A stretch of 61,766 nt of DNA, from positions 1 to 61,766 of the forward strand of contig CALGAW010000002.1 in the NCBI GenBank assembly GCA_937959115.1. Direction: 5' to 3'. Of this stretch, positions 16,599 to 24,554 are shown piece by piece. The translations under genes and the position numbers were made by a program. Below the pieces are notes generated by a model, which was given only the letters and a program-made list of their open reading frames with translations, did not search any database and was not told the DNA's origin. Numbering within the stretch: the stretch's first letter is position 1; each line of letters begins with the position of its first letter. The DNA is from an uncultured Saprospiraceae bacterium (lineage in GTDB: Bacteria > Bacteroidota > Bacteroidia > Chitinophagales > Saprospiraceae).

Positions 16599-18897
16599 CA
16601 AATACACGATTTTTTACAGCAAATTCCTTGTTCTATGGTTTGCCGGATTCCTTTTATTTACTGGGTGTAATATTACCAAAAATTTAAGTGAAGATGAATC
16701 CTTACTCACGAAAAATAGTATAAAGTTTGATTCTAAACTAACTATTGAAAAACGACAGAACTTGGCTTACGAATTAAAAAATGTAGCCAAGCAACGCCCA
16801 AATACAAAGTTTCTAGGTACCTTTTATACAAGAACATGGATCTATTATAGCGCAGAAAAACGGGATTCCTTGAAACGAATCGGCCGATGGGTTCGGAAAA
16901 GGATTGCTGAAACACCGTCTATTTACAGCCCTGAACTTACCGAGCAAACTGCTGAAACAATGCAGGATTATCTCAACAATAAGGGATACTTTGATGCACA
17001 AATTTCCTTCAAAGAGAAGAAAAAAGATAAAACAACCGAGGTTACCTACACCGTTACGCCTAATAAAATCCTAACAATTGATACTTCAATCCATGAAATT
17101 GAGTTTACTAATCTAGATGGTGTTCTTTCTATTAACAAACATAAATCACTATTTAAAAAAGGAGCACCAGTCGAAAATACATTGTTTGAACAGGAAAAAT
17201 CTCGCATTAGTAAACTGCTTAGAAATGGGGGATATGCTTATTTTTATCCGAATTATGTGAAATTTTTATGTCGTGATTCTTCCAACCATAAAGCTAAAGT
17301 AATAACAACCATTCTACCTTCAGAAACAGGGGATCACGAAAAATTTAGCATTGGGAACATTTATATCTATCCAGGGTTTTATCCAACCATTGATGAAGTA
17401 GGAACAGCTGATACAATTGATCTAGGAAATGGCTATTTTTTCATTAGTACCAATGGAGAACTGCCCAACATCAAGTCAAAGCCAATATTAAGCTCCATCT
17501 TTCTCAAAAAAGGAGATTTGTACACACAAGACGCCTACGATGCAACGAGTCGAAAACTGGGAGCACTTGGGATTTATAAGTTTGTATCCATTCGTTTTGA
17601 TAAAAGTAGAACAGAAAAGAATGTTTTGGATTTCAATATCTTATTAACTCCAATCAAACGACAAGAGGTTGGTTATGACTTTGATATCTATACCGACAAT
17701 GGTATTGGACTGGGGATTGGTACAGGGCTTAATTATAAGAACCGTAACCTATTCAAAGGTGCAGAAGTCTTCGTTTTTAACGTAGATGGGGGTGTTGAAA
17801 TCCAAAGAAGTTTGGACGAAACAGATGAAGGACTAGATCGAGTGTTTAATAGTTTTGATTTTAACACAAATACAACGCTCTATTTTCCAAAATTTATAGT
17901 TCCATTTAAAGTAAAACCAAGCTATCGAAATTTTTCGCCTAAAACACGGGTGGGTATTGAAATTGACTATAAACAGCGCCGAAACTATTTTACAAATACC
18001 GTGTTTTCTACTTCTTTTGGTTACGACTGGCGTGCAACAAAGCGGATTCGGCATATCCTCAATCCATTTAGCATCAACTTATTGTTGATCAATACTGATA
18101 TTACGTTTGATACTACTGTGCTGGCCTCGAACGCCTTTTTAGAACGATCGTTAGAAAATCAAATATTTCTTGGTGGGGATTATACGTTTATTTATACAAG
18201 CCCAGTGGTCAAAGGTTCTTCATGGGTCTTTCGAGGAAATGTTGATGTAGCTGGAAATGCTGTTTATCTGTTAGATCAGGCGATTAACAAAACTGAAGAT
18301 CCGTATTCTTTTTTTGGTAATCCATATTCACAGTATACCCGTTTTAGTGGTGATTTAAGGTATTATTACAACATTGGACGCCGATCCACGTTTGCTACTA
18401 GGGTTTCAGTTGCTTCAGGATTCGCCTATGGCAATTCTACCACAATTCCTTATGTAAAGCAATACTTTGTAGGCGGAACTAGTAGTATCAGAGCCTGGCG
18501 GATCCGGGAGCTTGGTCCTGGTTCATATTTTGAGGAGGAGGAAGTCACCCAGCCCTATCAAGCAGGTAATTTTAAGATAGAAGGTAGTGCTGAGTACCGA
18601 TTTGACATTTTCTATGCGTTAGAAGGAGCGCTGTTTATCGATGCAGGCAACATCTGGACCTTACGAGAAGACACTGCTCGACCTGGTTCTCAACTTACAA
18701 ACGATTTTCTTCGGCAGTTTGCAGTTGGTTTTGGATATGGAATTCGCTTTGATTTCTCTTATTTTGTAATTCGTTTCGATTTAGCTTACAAGTTAAGAAA
18801 TCCTTATGCAGATCCAGAAACTGGCAGCTATAATGCGTATAAGGGATTAGGGTTTAAAAACATGAATTTCAACCTAGCAGTTGGATATCCTTTTTGA
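16582..18897 (+). CDS. BamA/TamA-family outer-membrane assembly lipoprotein
   Basis: A 771-residue protein. The only plausible start I find is TTG at 16582; it places a lipobox-like FTGC (Cys29) at the end of a hydrophobic segment (FLVLWFAGFLLFTGC). POTRA-like repeats cover about 40-340, and a C-terminal 16-strand-type barrel (Omp85/surface antigen, from about 365, QEVGYDFDIYTDNG) ends in a terminal Phe (FNLAVGYPF). VGGTSSIRAWRIRELGPG is the conserved barrel motif of the Omp85 family carrying the RGF/RAW loop. Many Bacteroidota have such a lipidated TamA/BamA-like second copy. It is inferred to insert outer-membrane proteins. Its 5' end overlaps the divergent methyltransferase. Confidence 0.85.
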   Translation: MAIDSIKYTIFYSKFLVLWFAGFLLFTGCNITKNLSEDESLLTKNSIKFDSKLTIEKRQNLAYELKNVAKQRPNTKFLGTFYTRTWIYYSAEKRDSLKRIGRWVRKRIAETPSIYSPELTEQTAETMQDYLNNKGYFDAQISFKEKKKDKTTEVTYTVTPNKILTIDTSIHEIEFTNLDGVLSINKHKSLFKKGAPVENTLFEQEKSRISKLLRNGGYAYFYPNYVKFLCRDSSNHKAKVITTILPSETGDHEKFSIGNIYIYPGFYPTIDEVGTADTIDLGNGYFFISTNGELPNIKSKPILSSIFLKKGDLYTQDAYDATSRKLGALGIYKFVSIRFDKSRTEKNVLDFNILLTPIKRQEVGYDFDIYTDNGIGLGIGTGLNYKNRNLFKGAEVFVFNVDGGVEIQRSLDETDEGLDRVFNSFDFNTNTTLYFPKFIVPFKVKPSYRNFSPKTRVGIEIDYKQRRNYFTNTVFSTSFGYDWRATKRIRHILNPFSINLLLINTDITFDTTVLASNAFLERSLENQIFLGGDYTFIYTSPVVKGSSWVFRGNVDVAGNAVYLLDQAINKTEDPYSFFGNPYSQYTRFSGDLRYYYNIGRRSTFATRVSVASGFAYGNSTTIPYVKQYFVGGTSSIRAWRIRELGPGSYFEEEEVTQPYQAGNFKIEGSAEYRFDIFYALEGALFIDAGNIWTLREDTARPGSQLTNDFLRQFAVGFGYGIRFDFSYFVIRFDLAYKLRNPYADPETGSYNAYKGLGFKNMNFNLAVGYPF

Positions 18898-18962
18898 TGC
18901 AGTTGTTAGTGTTTAGTAATTAGTTATTACTTGAAAACGATGATTAGACCGTGTAACTAATT

Positions 18963-18980
18963 CGTGTTGGAACACGTTTT
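18963..18980 (+). terminator. Rho-independent terminator after the BamA-like gene
   Basis: CGTGT-TGGA-ACACG followed by TTTT gives a short hairpin with a U-tract 66 bp after the stop codon. The stem is only five bp, so confidence is moderate. Confidence 0.5.
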
Positions 18981-19030
18981 AAAACTAGAAGGAAGAACGG
19001 AATTAAATAAACGAACAATTACCTATATTT

Positions 19031-19882
19031 ATGACGTATATGGACAAATCGATTAATATTAGACAGGCATCTGGAGAGGAACAGTTATATATCGATAATA
19101 AATTGCGTGGTTCGTTGGAGCGCTCTGGTGCCAGTCTCGCTATGATAAATGACATTATTTACGAGGTCGAAAAGAATCTTTTTGAAGGAATTACAACAAA
19201 AAAAATCCATCAGATTGCTTATGATATGCTAAAGAAGAAGTCACGTTCTTTAGCAGGAAAGTACAAACTGAAGCGAGCAATCATGGAACTTGGCCCTAGT
19301 GGATATCCGTTTGAACAGTACTTTGGAGAAATCCTTAAAAATCAAGGGTTTTCGGTAGAAGTAGGCAAGATTGTAGAAGGCCATTGTGTCAATCATGAGG
19401 TAGATGTAATCGCAAAGAAAGACAATCGTTTGATTATGATTGAGTGTAAGTTCCACAACAGTACCGGGATGAAAAATGATGTGAAAATTCCACTGTATAT
19501 CAACTCCAGATTTCACGATATTCGACGTAAATTAAGTAAAAATAACGGTCTTGAAAACATTGATTTTGAAGGATGGATCGTAACAAATACCCGGTTTTCA
19601 GAGGATGCGATTAAATATGGGAACTGTGCGGGAATGCAACTAATTGGATGGGATTATCCGAGGCAGGGTAGTCTCAAAGAACGAGTTGAACTGTCTGGTC
19701 TTTACCCGATTACCTGTCTGTCTACCTTAACTAAGAAAGAGAAGAAGCGACTACTTGAACGGAAGATCGTTCTTTGCCGCTCTCTGATTGATAATGAGGC
19801 ATTACTACACGAGATAAATGTCAATCGTCGCAATCTTTCTAAGGTTCAACGAGAAGCAGAACAAATTGTCAATGGTTTGTAA
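19031..19882 (+). CDS. ATP-cone plus restriction-endonuclease-like (PD-(D/E)XK) protein
   Basis: A 283-residue soluble protein; an ATG three codons in (19040) is an equally good start. Residues about 8-85 look like an ATP-cone (INIRQASGEEQLYIDNKL, then a helical stretch IYEVEKNLFEGITTKKIHQI). The rest contains a nuclease core with the catalytic pattern HEVDVIAKKDNRLIMIECKF (Asp, then Glu-x-Lys), preceded by GYPFEQYFGEILKNQGF. This matches the Mrr-like restriction endonuclease fold. No methylase is adjacent, so it is not a classical restriction system. A nucleotide-regulated DNA-repair or housekeeping nuclease is the likeliest role, but that is inference. Confidence 0.75.
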   Translation: MTYMDKSINIRQASGEEQLYIDNKLRGSLERSGASLAMINDIIYEVEKNLFEGITTKKIHQIAYDMLKKKSRSLAGKYKLKRAIMELGPSGYPFEQYFGEILKNQGFSVEVGKIVEGHCVNHEVDVIAKKDNRLIMIECKFHNSTGMKNDVKIPLYINSRFHDIRRKLSKNNGLENIDFEGWIVTNTRFSEDAIKYGNCAGMQLIGWDYPRQGSLKERVELSGLYPITCLSTLTKKEKKRLLERKIVLCRSLIDNEALLHEINVNRRNLSKVQREAEQIVNGL

Positions 19883-19956
19883 TAATTTATATATCCATAG
19901 AAAAAAGAGAAAAATATGTATATTTTTGATTTCTAAACACCTCAAAAATTTACATT

Positions 19957-21594
19957 ATGAAACGAATATTATTTACAACACTTGCTGTTTTTGCTTGTGT
20001 TTTTGTTATTGCTCAACCATGTACAATTGATTCCTCTTATGTTAATAGTTCGAGTGATTTCCTTCTTTACCCAGCTCCCGATACAACCTTTGGACAGGAT
20101 CCTACCCTAGGAATAACTAAGTCAGCTTGCGCAAACAACTTTTTTGAATACACATTAACGGTTGTTTTACCTGACAGTATACTAGCAGCAGGGTTTTCTA
20201 TTCCCCTAACCTCACTTCGACTTTTAACTGTTGAGTTTCGGACTATAAATGGAAACCCAATTACAACAGGACTAGAGAATTTTGTTTGTGATGTATCGAA
20301 CTGTACATGGCTAGGAGGTGAATTAGGATGTATAAAATTGTCAGGACAGGTAACTGCTCCAGTTGGACAATACTATCTCTTTCTTGGAACGGAAATCGTA
20401 TCACCAGCTATACCTATCCCAATCGCCTTAGAAATTCCAAATCCTTCTTTATCTTCTGGGGAATACTTACTTAATGTTGGTTCATTTACTGGAATAGATG
20501 ACGTCGTTAATTCATGCGGCCCTTACACTTGGATTGATGGAAACACTTATTCATCAAACAATAATACTGCAACCTTCCTCCTTCCTGGCGGATCTGCAAG
20601 CGTTTGCGATACAGTGGTAACACTAGATTTAACAATACATGGTACAACACCAGGAACAGATGTGATCAATGCTTGTGGGCCTTATACATGGATTGATGGA
20701 AACACCTATTCTTCAAACAATACCACAGCAACCTATTTATTACCAAATGCATCTCAATACGGCTGCGACAGTCTGGTTACCTTAGATTTAACGATTCATG
20801 GAACTGCCACAGGAGTGGATATTGTAACTGCATGTTTTGCTCATACTTGGATTGATGGTAACACGTACACTTCAAGCAATAACACAGCAACCTTCTTGAT
20901 CGCTGGTGGATCTCAATATGGTTGTGATAGTTTAGTGACACTGGATTTAACGATTATTACCACGGTAACAGGGACTGATGTAGTTAATGCTTGTATTTCT
21001 CACACTTGGATTGACGGCAACACCTACACTTCAAATAATAATACTGCAACGCACCTAATTCCGAATGGATCTTCAGCTGGTTGTGATAGTTTAGTTACCC
21101 TAGATTTAACACTTGTGAGTGTAAGCACGAGCGTCACTATTAGTTATAATGATTTGACAGCTGTTGAGACTGGCGCTTCTTACCAATGGCTTGATTGCTC
21201 TAATGGGTATTCAGCCATTCCTGGAGAAACGAATCAAACCTTTATGACGATGAATTCTGGTTCCTATGCAGTAGAAATATCAAAGTTTAACTGTATTGAC
21301 ACGTCCTCCTGTTTTTCAATCGTATGGACAAATACAGAAGAGCAGGTTCTTGAAAAACAAATACTAGTTCATCCAAATCCCACAACAGGCAAGATTAACA
21401 TTGAATTTCAATCCCTTGTAAATCAACCGACAGTAGGAATCGTCAACATCTGGGGACAAACAATCTACAAGGAGATTCACAATAGTACTGAACGCTTAGC
21501 TATTGATTTTACGGGCGACTCAGGAATCTATATGCTGTTTGTTGAACTGGAAGATGGTACTACAAAATGGTTTAAATTGATCAAGCACGAATGA
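19957..21594 (+). CDS. T9SS-secreted protein with four TWIDGNTY repeats
   Basis: A 545-residue protein. A signal peptide (MKRILFTTLAVFACVFVIAQ) is followed by a region of about 150 residues of unknown fold, and four tandem repeats of about 53 residues between about 180 and 387. The core of each is TWIDGNTYTSNNNTAT, then GCDSLVTLDLTI. A linker follows, and a type A T9SS sorting domain occupies the last 75 residues or so (VHPNPTTGKINIEF, then IWGQTIYKE, GIYMLFVEL and KWFKLIKHE). The protein is predicted to be exported and lipid-anchored or released at the cell surface. The repeat type is common in Bacteroidota surface proteins, with no known ligand. Confidence 0.85.
   Translation: MKRILFTTLAVFACVFVIAQPCTIDSSYVNSSSDFLLYPAPDTTFGQDPTLGITKSACANNFFEYTLTVVLPDSILAAGFSIPLTSLRLLTVEFRTINGNPITTGLENFVCDVSNCTWLGGELGCIKLSGQVTAPVGQYYLFLGTEIVSPAIPIPIALEIPNPSLSSGEYLLNVGSFTGIDDVVNSCGPYTWIDGNTYSSNNNTATFLLPGGSASVCDTVVTLDLTIHGTTPGTDVINACGPYTWIDGNTYSSNNTTATYLLPNASQYGCDSLVTLDLTIHGTATGVDIVTACFAHTWIDGNTYTSSNNTATFLIAGGSQYGCDSLVTLDLTIITTVTGTDVVNACISHTWIDGNTYTSNNNTATHLIPNGSSAGCDSLVTLDLTLVSVSTSVTISYNDLTAVETGASYQWLDCSNGYSAIPGETNQTFMTMNSGSYAVEISKFNCIDTSSCFSIVWTNTEEQVLEKQILVHPNPTTGKINIEFQSLVNQPTVGIVNIWGQTIYKEIHNSTERLAIDFTGDSGIYMLFVELEDGTTKWFKLIKHE
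20500..21114 (+). repeat. Four tandem coding repeats (TWIDGNTY type)
   Basis: Four in-frame units of about 155-160 bp inside the T9SS cargo gene. The copies share the ATGGATTGATGG-type core but differ enough to be stable. Confidence 0.8.
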
Positions 21595-21710
21595 AAGGAA
21601 TGAAGCGTGAAGAATATCGAATGAAGCAGTAGCGGAACGTAGTAAGGAAGTCCGTGATACACGATTCCTCCATGGTTTTAAACTTCTTCATTCGTCATTC
21701 TGCCTTGCTT

Positions 21711-24176
21711 TTAAAAGTCATCACCACCACTATTGAATCCTCCACCTCGACCTCTTTTTTTGTCTTGGTTGATTCTGTAGTTTAACCCGAGTGTAAATTG
21801 CCTTGCTCTTCGCTGCCAGGTTCCAGTAGAATAGAACTCAGGTGTGTCGATAACGCTTCGTCGCACTCTTGTATTAAGGATGTCCCGAACTGAGAAGGTT
21901 AGTGTGCCGTTTCCTTTTAATACTTCTTTAGAAAGGCCGATATCGAAACCATACATGCCTAGACTTTTTCCTTGCGTGGTTACTCGTGGTGCTCGAAATC
22001 TACCCGTTACCTGTAGTTGTAGTTTTTCTGGGAATTTAAACTTGGAAGCTAAACGTCCTTGCATGGATAAGTTCTCCGCGCTGTAATCTCGTCCTTCGTA
22101 GTTACCCTCAGTAAAGGACTGGTAGAAGTCAATGCTTCCTGTTGCAGACCACCATTTCGTTAGTTTATAATTCCCGCTTAATTCAATACCGTAAGCATTT
22201 TGAGTACCAAGATTAACAGGCAACATCTCTACATTTCCATGGGAATCCGATAAGCGCAAACGTTCGATTAAATCTGTTCTATATCTGTAGTATACACTCG
22301 TCAATAAAGAACCGTTTTCGAAGTACTTCAGGTATCCAAGTTCCACTGAATTGGTATATTCTGGATTCAAATCTGGATTGCCTTTCCATTGTTGTCTGAC
22401 GTCAGTCAATGTTACAAAGGGTAGGAGGTACCAAAAACGAGGACGAGTCAAGCGTCGGCTGTAACTAATCTGAAGTTGGTTTTTCTCGTTAACCTCGTAG
22501 GATAAATGAGCGCTAGGAAAGAAATTGAAGTAGCTTCTAGGATTGGTCACATTCGAAAGCTTCAATTCCGTTTGGATATCTGAATATTCTGCTCTTAAGC
22601 CAGCTTGATAACTAAACTTCTTGAATTTGTTGCCATAAATTGCATAAGCAGCGTAAATGTTTTCCTTATAAGTCAATTCATCAAACAAGTCTCTAAAGAT
22701 GGACCAATCACCATTGTCATCCAACTGTTCGACTTTATAGTCATTCTGAATGTTTCTAAGTGATCCTTTTAATCCTAATTCAAATTTATGATCTTTCCCG
22801 AGTGGATGCACATAGTCCGTTTGAAGGATGAGGGTTTGTTCATCTTCTACATTATCTGCCTTTTGTGCTAAATCTTCCCTGTTATCTGAGTAGGATTCTG
22901 TAAATGTATTGGTTTCGGTGTCGTCTTTTCCTAAAAACTTGAAATCAGTTGTCCATTTACGGCCTTTCTCTTTGTACTTTTTCGTGTGACTCAATGCGAC
23001 TTCAAAGTTTTGACTTGGTTCTTCTTCTAGATCCTCCCGGACCGTTTCTAGGAAAACTTCTCCGTCTTCGGTAAAGTCTTGATAGATGACTGTGCCTATA
23101 TTTCTGCCTCTTTGCGCTCTGTACATTCCAGAAAGTGTGATTGTATTCAATTTGTTGAGGTAATAATCAACGCCTAATTGCAAATTACCGCCATATCCTC
23201 CTCTCAATCGGTCTGATTCACTCGAATAAATTAAATCAGGTAATGAATCTCGGTAAAATGTTTGGTTGGTTGACCCTTTGCCAGGCGATTTCCTGTAGTT
23301 TAAGCCTATGTTGGTAAATAGGTTAAATTTTTCTTTTCTAAAGTTCAGGTTAATTCCTGTTCCAACCATTTCTGGATAACCAGCGGATACATCAATTGAT
23401 CCATTAAATCCTTTTTTCTTTTCTTTTTTCAATACAATATTCACAATTCCCACTTCTCCTTCAGCGTCATATCTTGCGGATGGGTTAGTAATCACTTCCA
23501 CTTTCTCAATTGTGCTTGACTGAAGGCTTCGCAGGGCATCTGAAGAGCCACCACCAACAAGTGCTGAGGGTTTGCCATCGATTAGGATTCGGACATTCGC
23601 ACTTCCTCTAAGGCTTACGTTACCATCTATGTCAGTTGATAGAGAGGGCACATTATCTAGCAGTTCAATTGCATTGGCTCCTGTCGTACTAAGATCAGTT
23701 CCAACAACAAATACACGCTTGTCAAGTTTGAGTTGCATTTGGCTTTTTTCTGCTTGTACGACGACTTCATCCAAGTCGGTACCCGCTTCTCTTAGAACGA
23801 TTGGCCCTAGCGGTTTAATAGCTTCGCCGTCTACAATCACATCGTTAATTACTTTTTCTTCGTAGGAAAGGAAGGTGATTTTAACGACATACTGTCCTGG
23901 TTTAGTTTTGATGAAAAACCGCCCTGATTCTTTTGTCGTAGTTCCTGAAATCACTGTCTCCCCAGTCTCATCGTATAGAGCGACATTTGCGAACGGGATT
24001 GGAGTATTACGCTCGTCCATTACTTTTCCGACGATGCCTGATCCTGCGGGGCGTTCACCTCTTTCACCAGGAGGTCCACCACCGGGTCTGCCACCTGGTC
24101 TCCCATTGCCTGGTGCTTGTGCGTCGATTTGTAGGATGGAAAGTAGTATTACTAGGATTGTTAACAATAGTCTCAT
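21711..24176 (-). CDS. TonB-dependent receptor-like outer-membrane barrel with carboxypeptidase-regulatory-like domain
   Basis: An 821-residue protein with a signal peptide (MRLLLTILVILLSILQIDAQ) and a Gly/Pro/Arg-rich linker (GRPGGRPGGGPPGERGERPA). A CarboxypepD_reg-like domain covers about 45-125 (GKVMDERNTPIPFANVALYD). Next comes a plug-like domain (DKRVFVVGTDLSTTGANAIE, then VRILIDGKPSAL and IEKVEVITNPSARYDAEG), followed by an outer-membrane beta-barrel (OMP_b-brl_3 type). The end GRGGGFNSGGDDF is unusual because the Gly-rich tail follows the last strand and finishes in Phe. The family typically acts in uptake or assembly across the outer membrane. No SusD partner lies next to it, so the substrate is unknown. 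Confidence 0.88.
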   Translation of the reverse strand: MRLLLTILVILLSILQIDAQAPGNGRPGGRPGGGPPGERGERPAGSGIVGKVMDERNTPIPFANVALYDETGETVISGTTTKESGRFFIKTKPGQYVVKITFLSYEEKVINDVIVDGEAIKPLGPIVLREAGTDLDEVVVQAEKSQMQLKLDKRVFVVGTDLSTTGANAIELLDNVPSLSTDIDGNVSLRGSANVRILIDGKPSALVGGGSSDALRSLQSSTIEKVEVITNPSARYDAEGEVGIVNIVLKKEKKKGFNGSIDVSAGYPEMVGTGINLNFRKEKFNLFTNIGLNYRKSPGKGSTNQTFYRDSLPDLIYSSESDRLRGGYGGNLQLGVDYYLNKLNTITLSGMYRAQRGRNIGTVIYQDFTEDGEVFLETVREDLEEEPSQNFEVALSHTKKYKEKGRKWTTDFKFLGKDDTETNTFTESYSDNREDLAQKADNVEDEQTLILQTDYVHPLGKDHKFELGLKGSLRNIQNDYKVEQLDDNGDWSIFRDLFDELTYKENIYAAYAIYGNKFKKFSYQAGLRAEYSDIQTELKLSNVTNPRSYFNFFPSAHLSYEVNEKNQLQISYSRRLTRPRFWYLLPFVTLTDVRQQWKGNPDLNPEYTNSVELGYLKYFENGSLLTSVYYRYRTDLIERLRLSDSHGNVEMLPVNLGTQNAYGIELSGNYKLTKWWSATGSIDFYQSFTEGNYEGRDYSAENLSMQGRLASKFKFPEKLQLQVTGRFRAPRVTTQGKSLGMYGFDIGLSKEVLKGNGTLTFSVRDILNTRVRRSVIDTPEFYSTGTWQRRARQFTLGLNYRINQDKKRGRGGGFNSGGDDF

Positions 24177-24554
24177 TTCTATATAATTATAAGCAAATGT
24201 ACAATTTTTGATGGTATTTCATTGGATCAATTGTTATTAGACAGTCGTAAAGGAGAAAGGTTTAATCCAAAAAACGAAACTTAAAAATAAAATAAAAAAA
24301 GTTCGTTTTGTAAGTCATTAGAAAACACTTGACACCAAGTCCTTCGATTAATCATTCTAGTATTATCAATCCTAATGGTAAAGACATTGAAGATGCTGAG
24401 CCTTGAAGAAACAGTTAATAGAATGTAGTCAACGAGGAAGATTTAAAAGGCCATGAAAAGCAAGGCAGAATTCAGAGACATTTTATAGATAAACAATATT
24501 TTTCGTAGTTTTATAGGAGTGGATTATGAGTATTTCATCTTTAAATGACGACTA
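24177..24554 (+). other. Divergent intergenic region, no gene found
   Basis: 378 bp between two divergent genes. I find no credible ORF. It contains a near-palindromic AAAACGAAACTT / AAGTTCGTTTT pair (about 24269-24309) without a U-tract, and a 16-nt string AAAAGCAAGGCAGAAT (24456-24471) that also occurs on the minus strand directly after the receptor gene (21697-21712). Promoters for both genes are presumably here but I cannot place them. Confidence 0.5.

Noticed and set aside
19031-19882. Classical restriction-modification system
   Set aside because: Only the nuclease-fold protein is present; no methyltransferase or specificity subunit lies nearby, and the HsdR-like gene at 47432 is an orphan domain as well.
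24269-24309. Inverted repeat AAAACGAAACTT / AAGTTCGTTTT as a terminator or operator
   Set aside because: The arms are imperfect, the loop is A-rich and there is no U-tract; a chance match in AT-rich sequence is likely.
21697-24471. 16-mer AAAAGCAAGGCAGAAT at 24456 and, inverted, at 21697 flanking the receptor gene
   Set aside because: One 16-nt match in a 62-kb window is near chance expectation and nothing else around the two copies matches.
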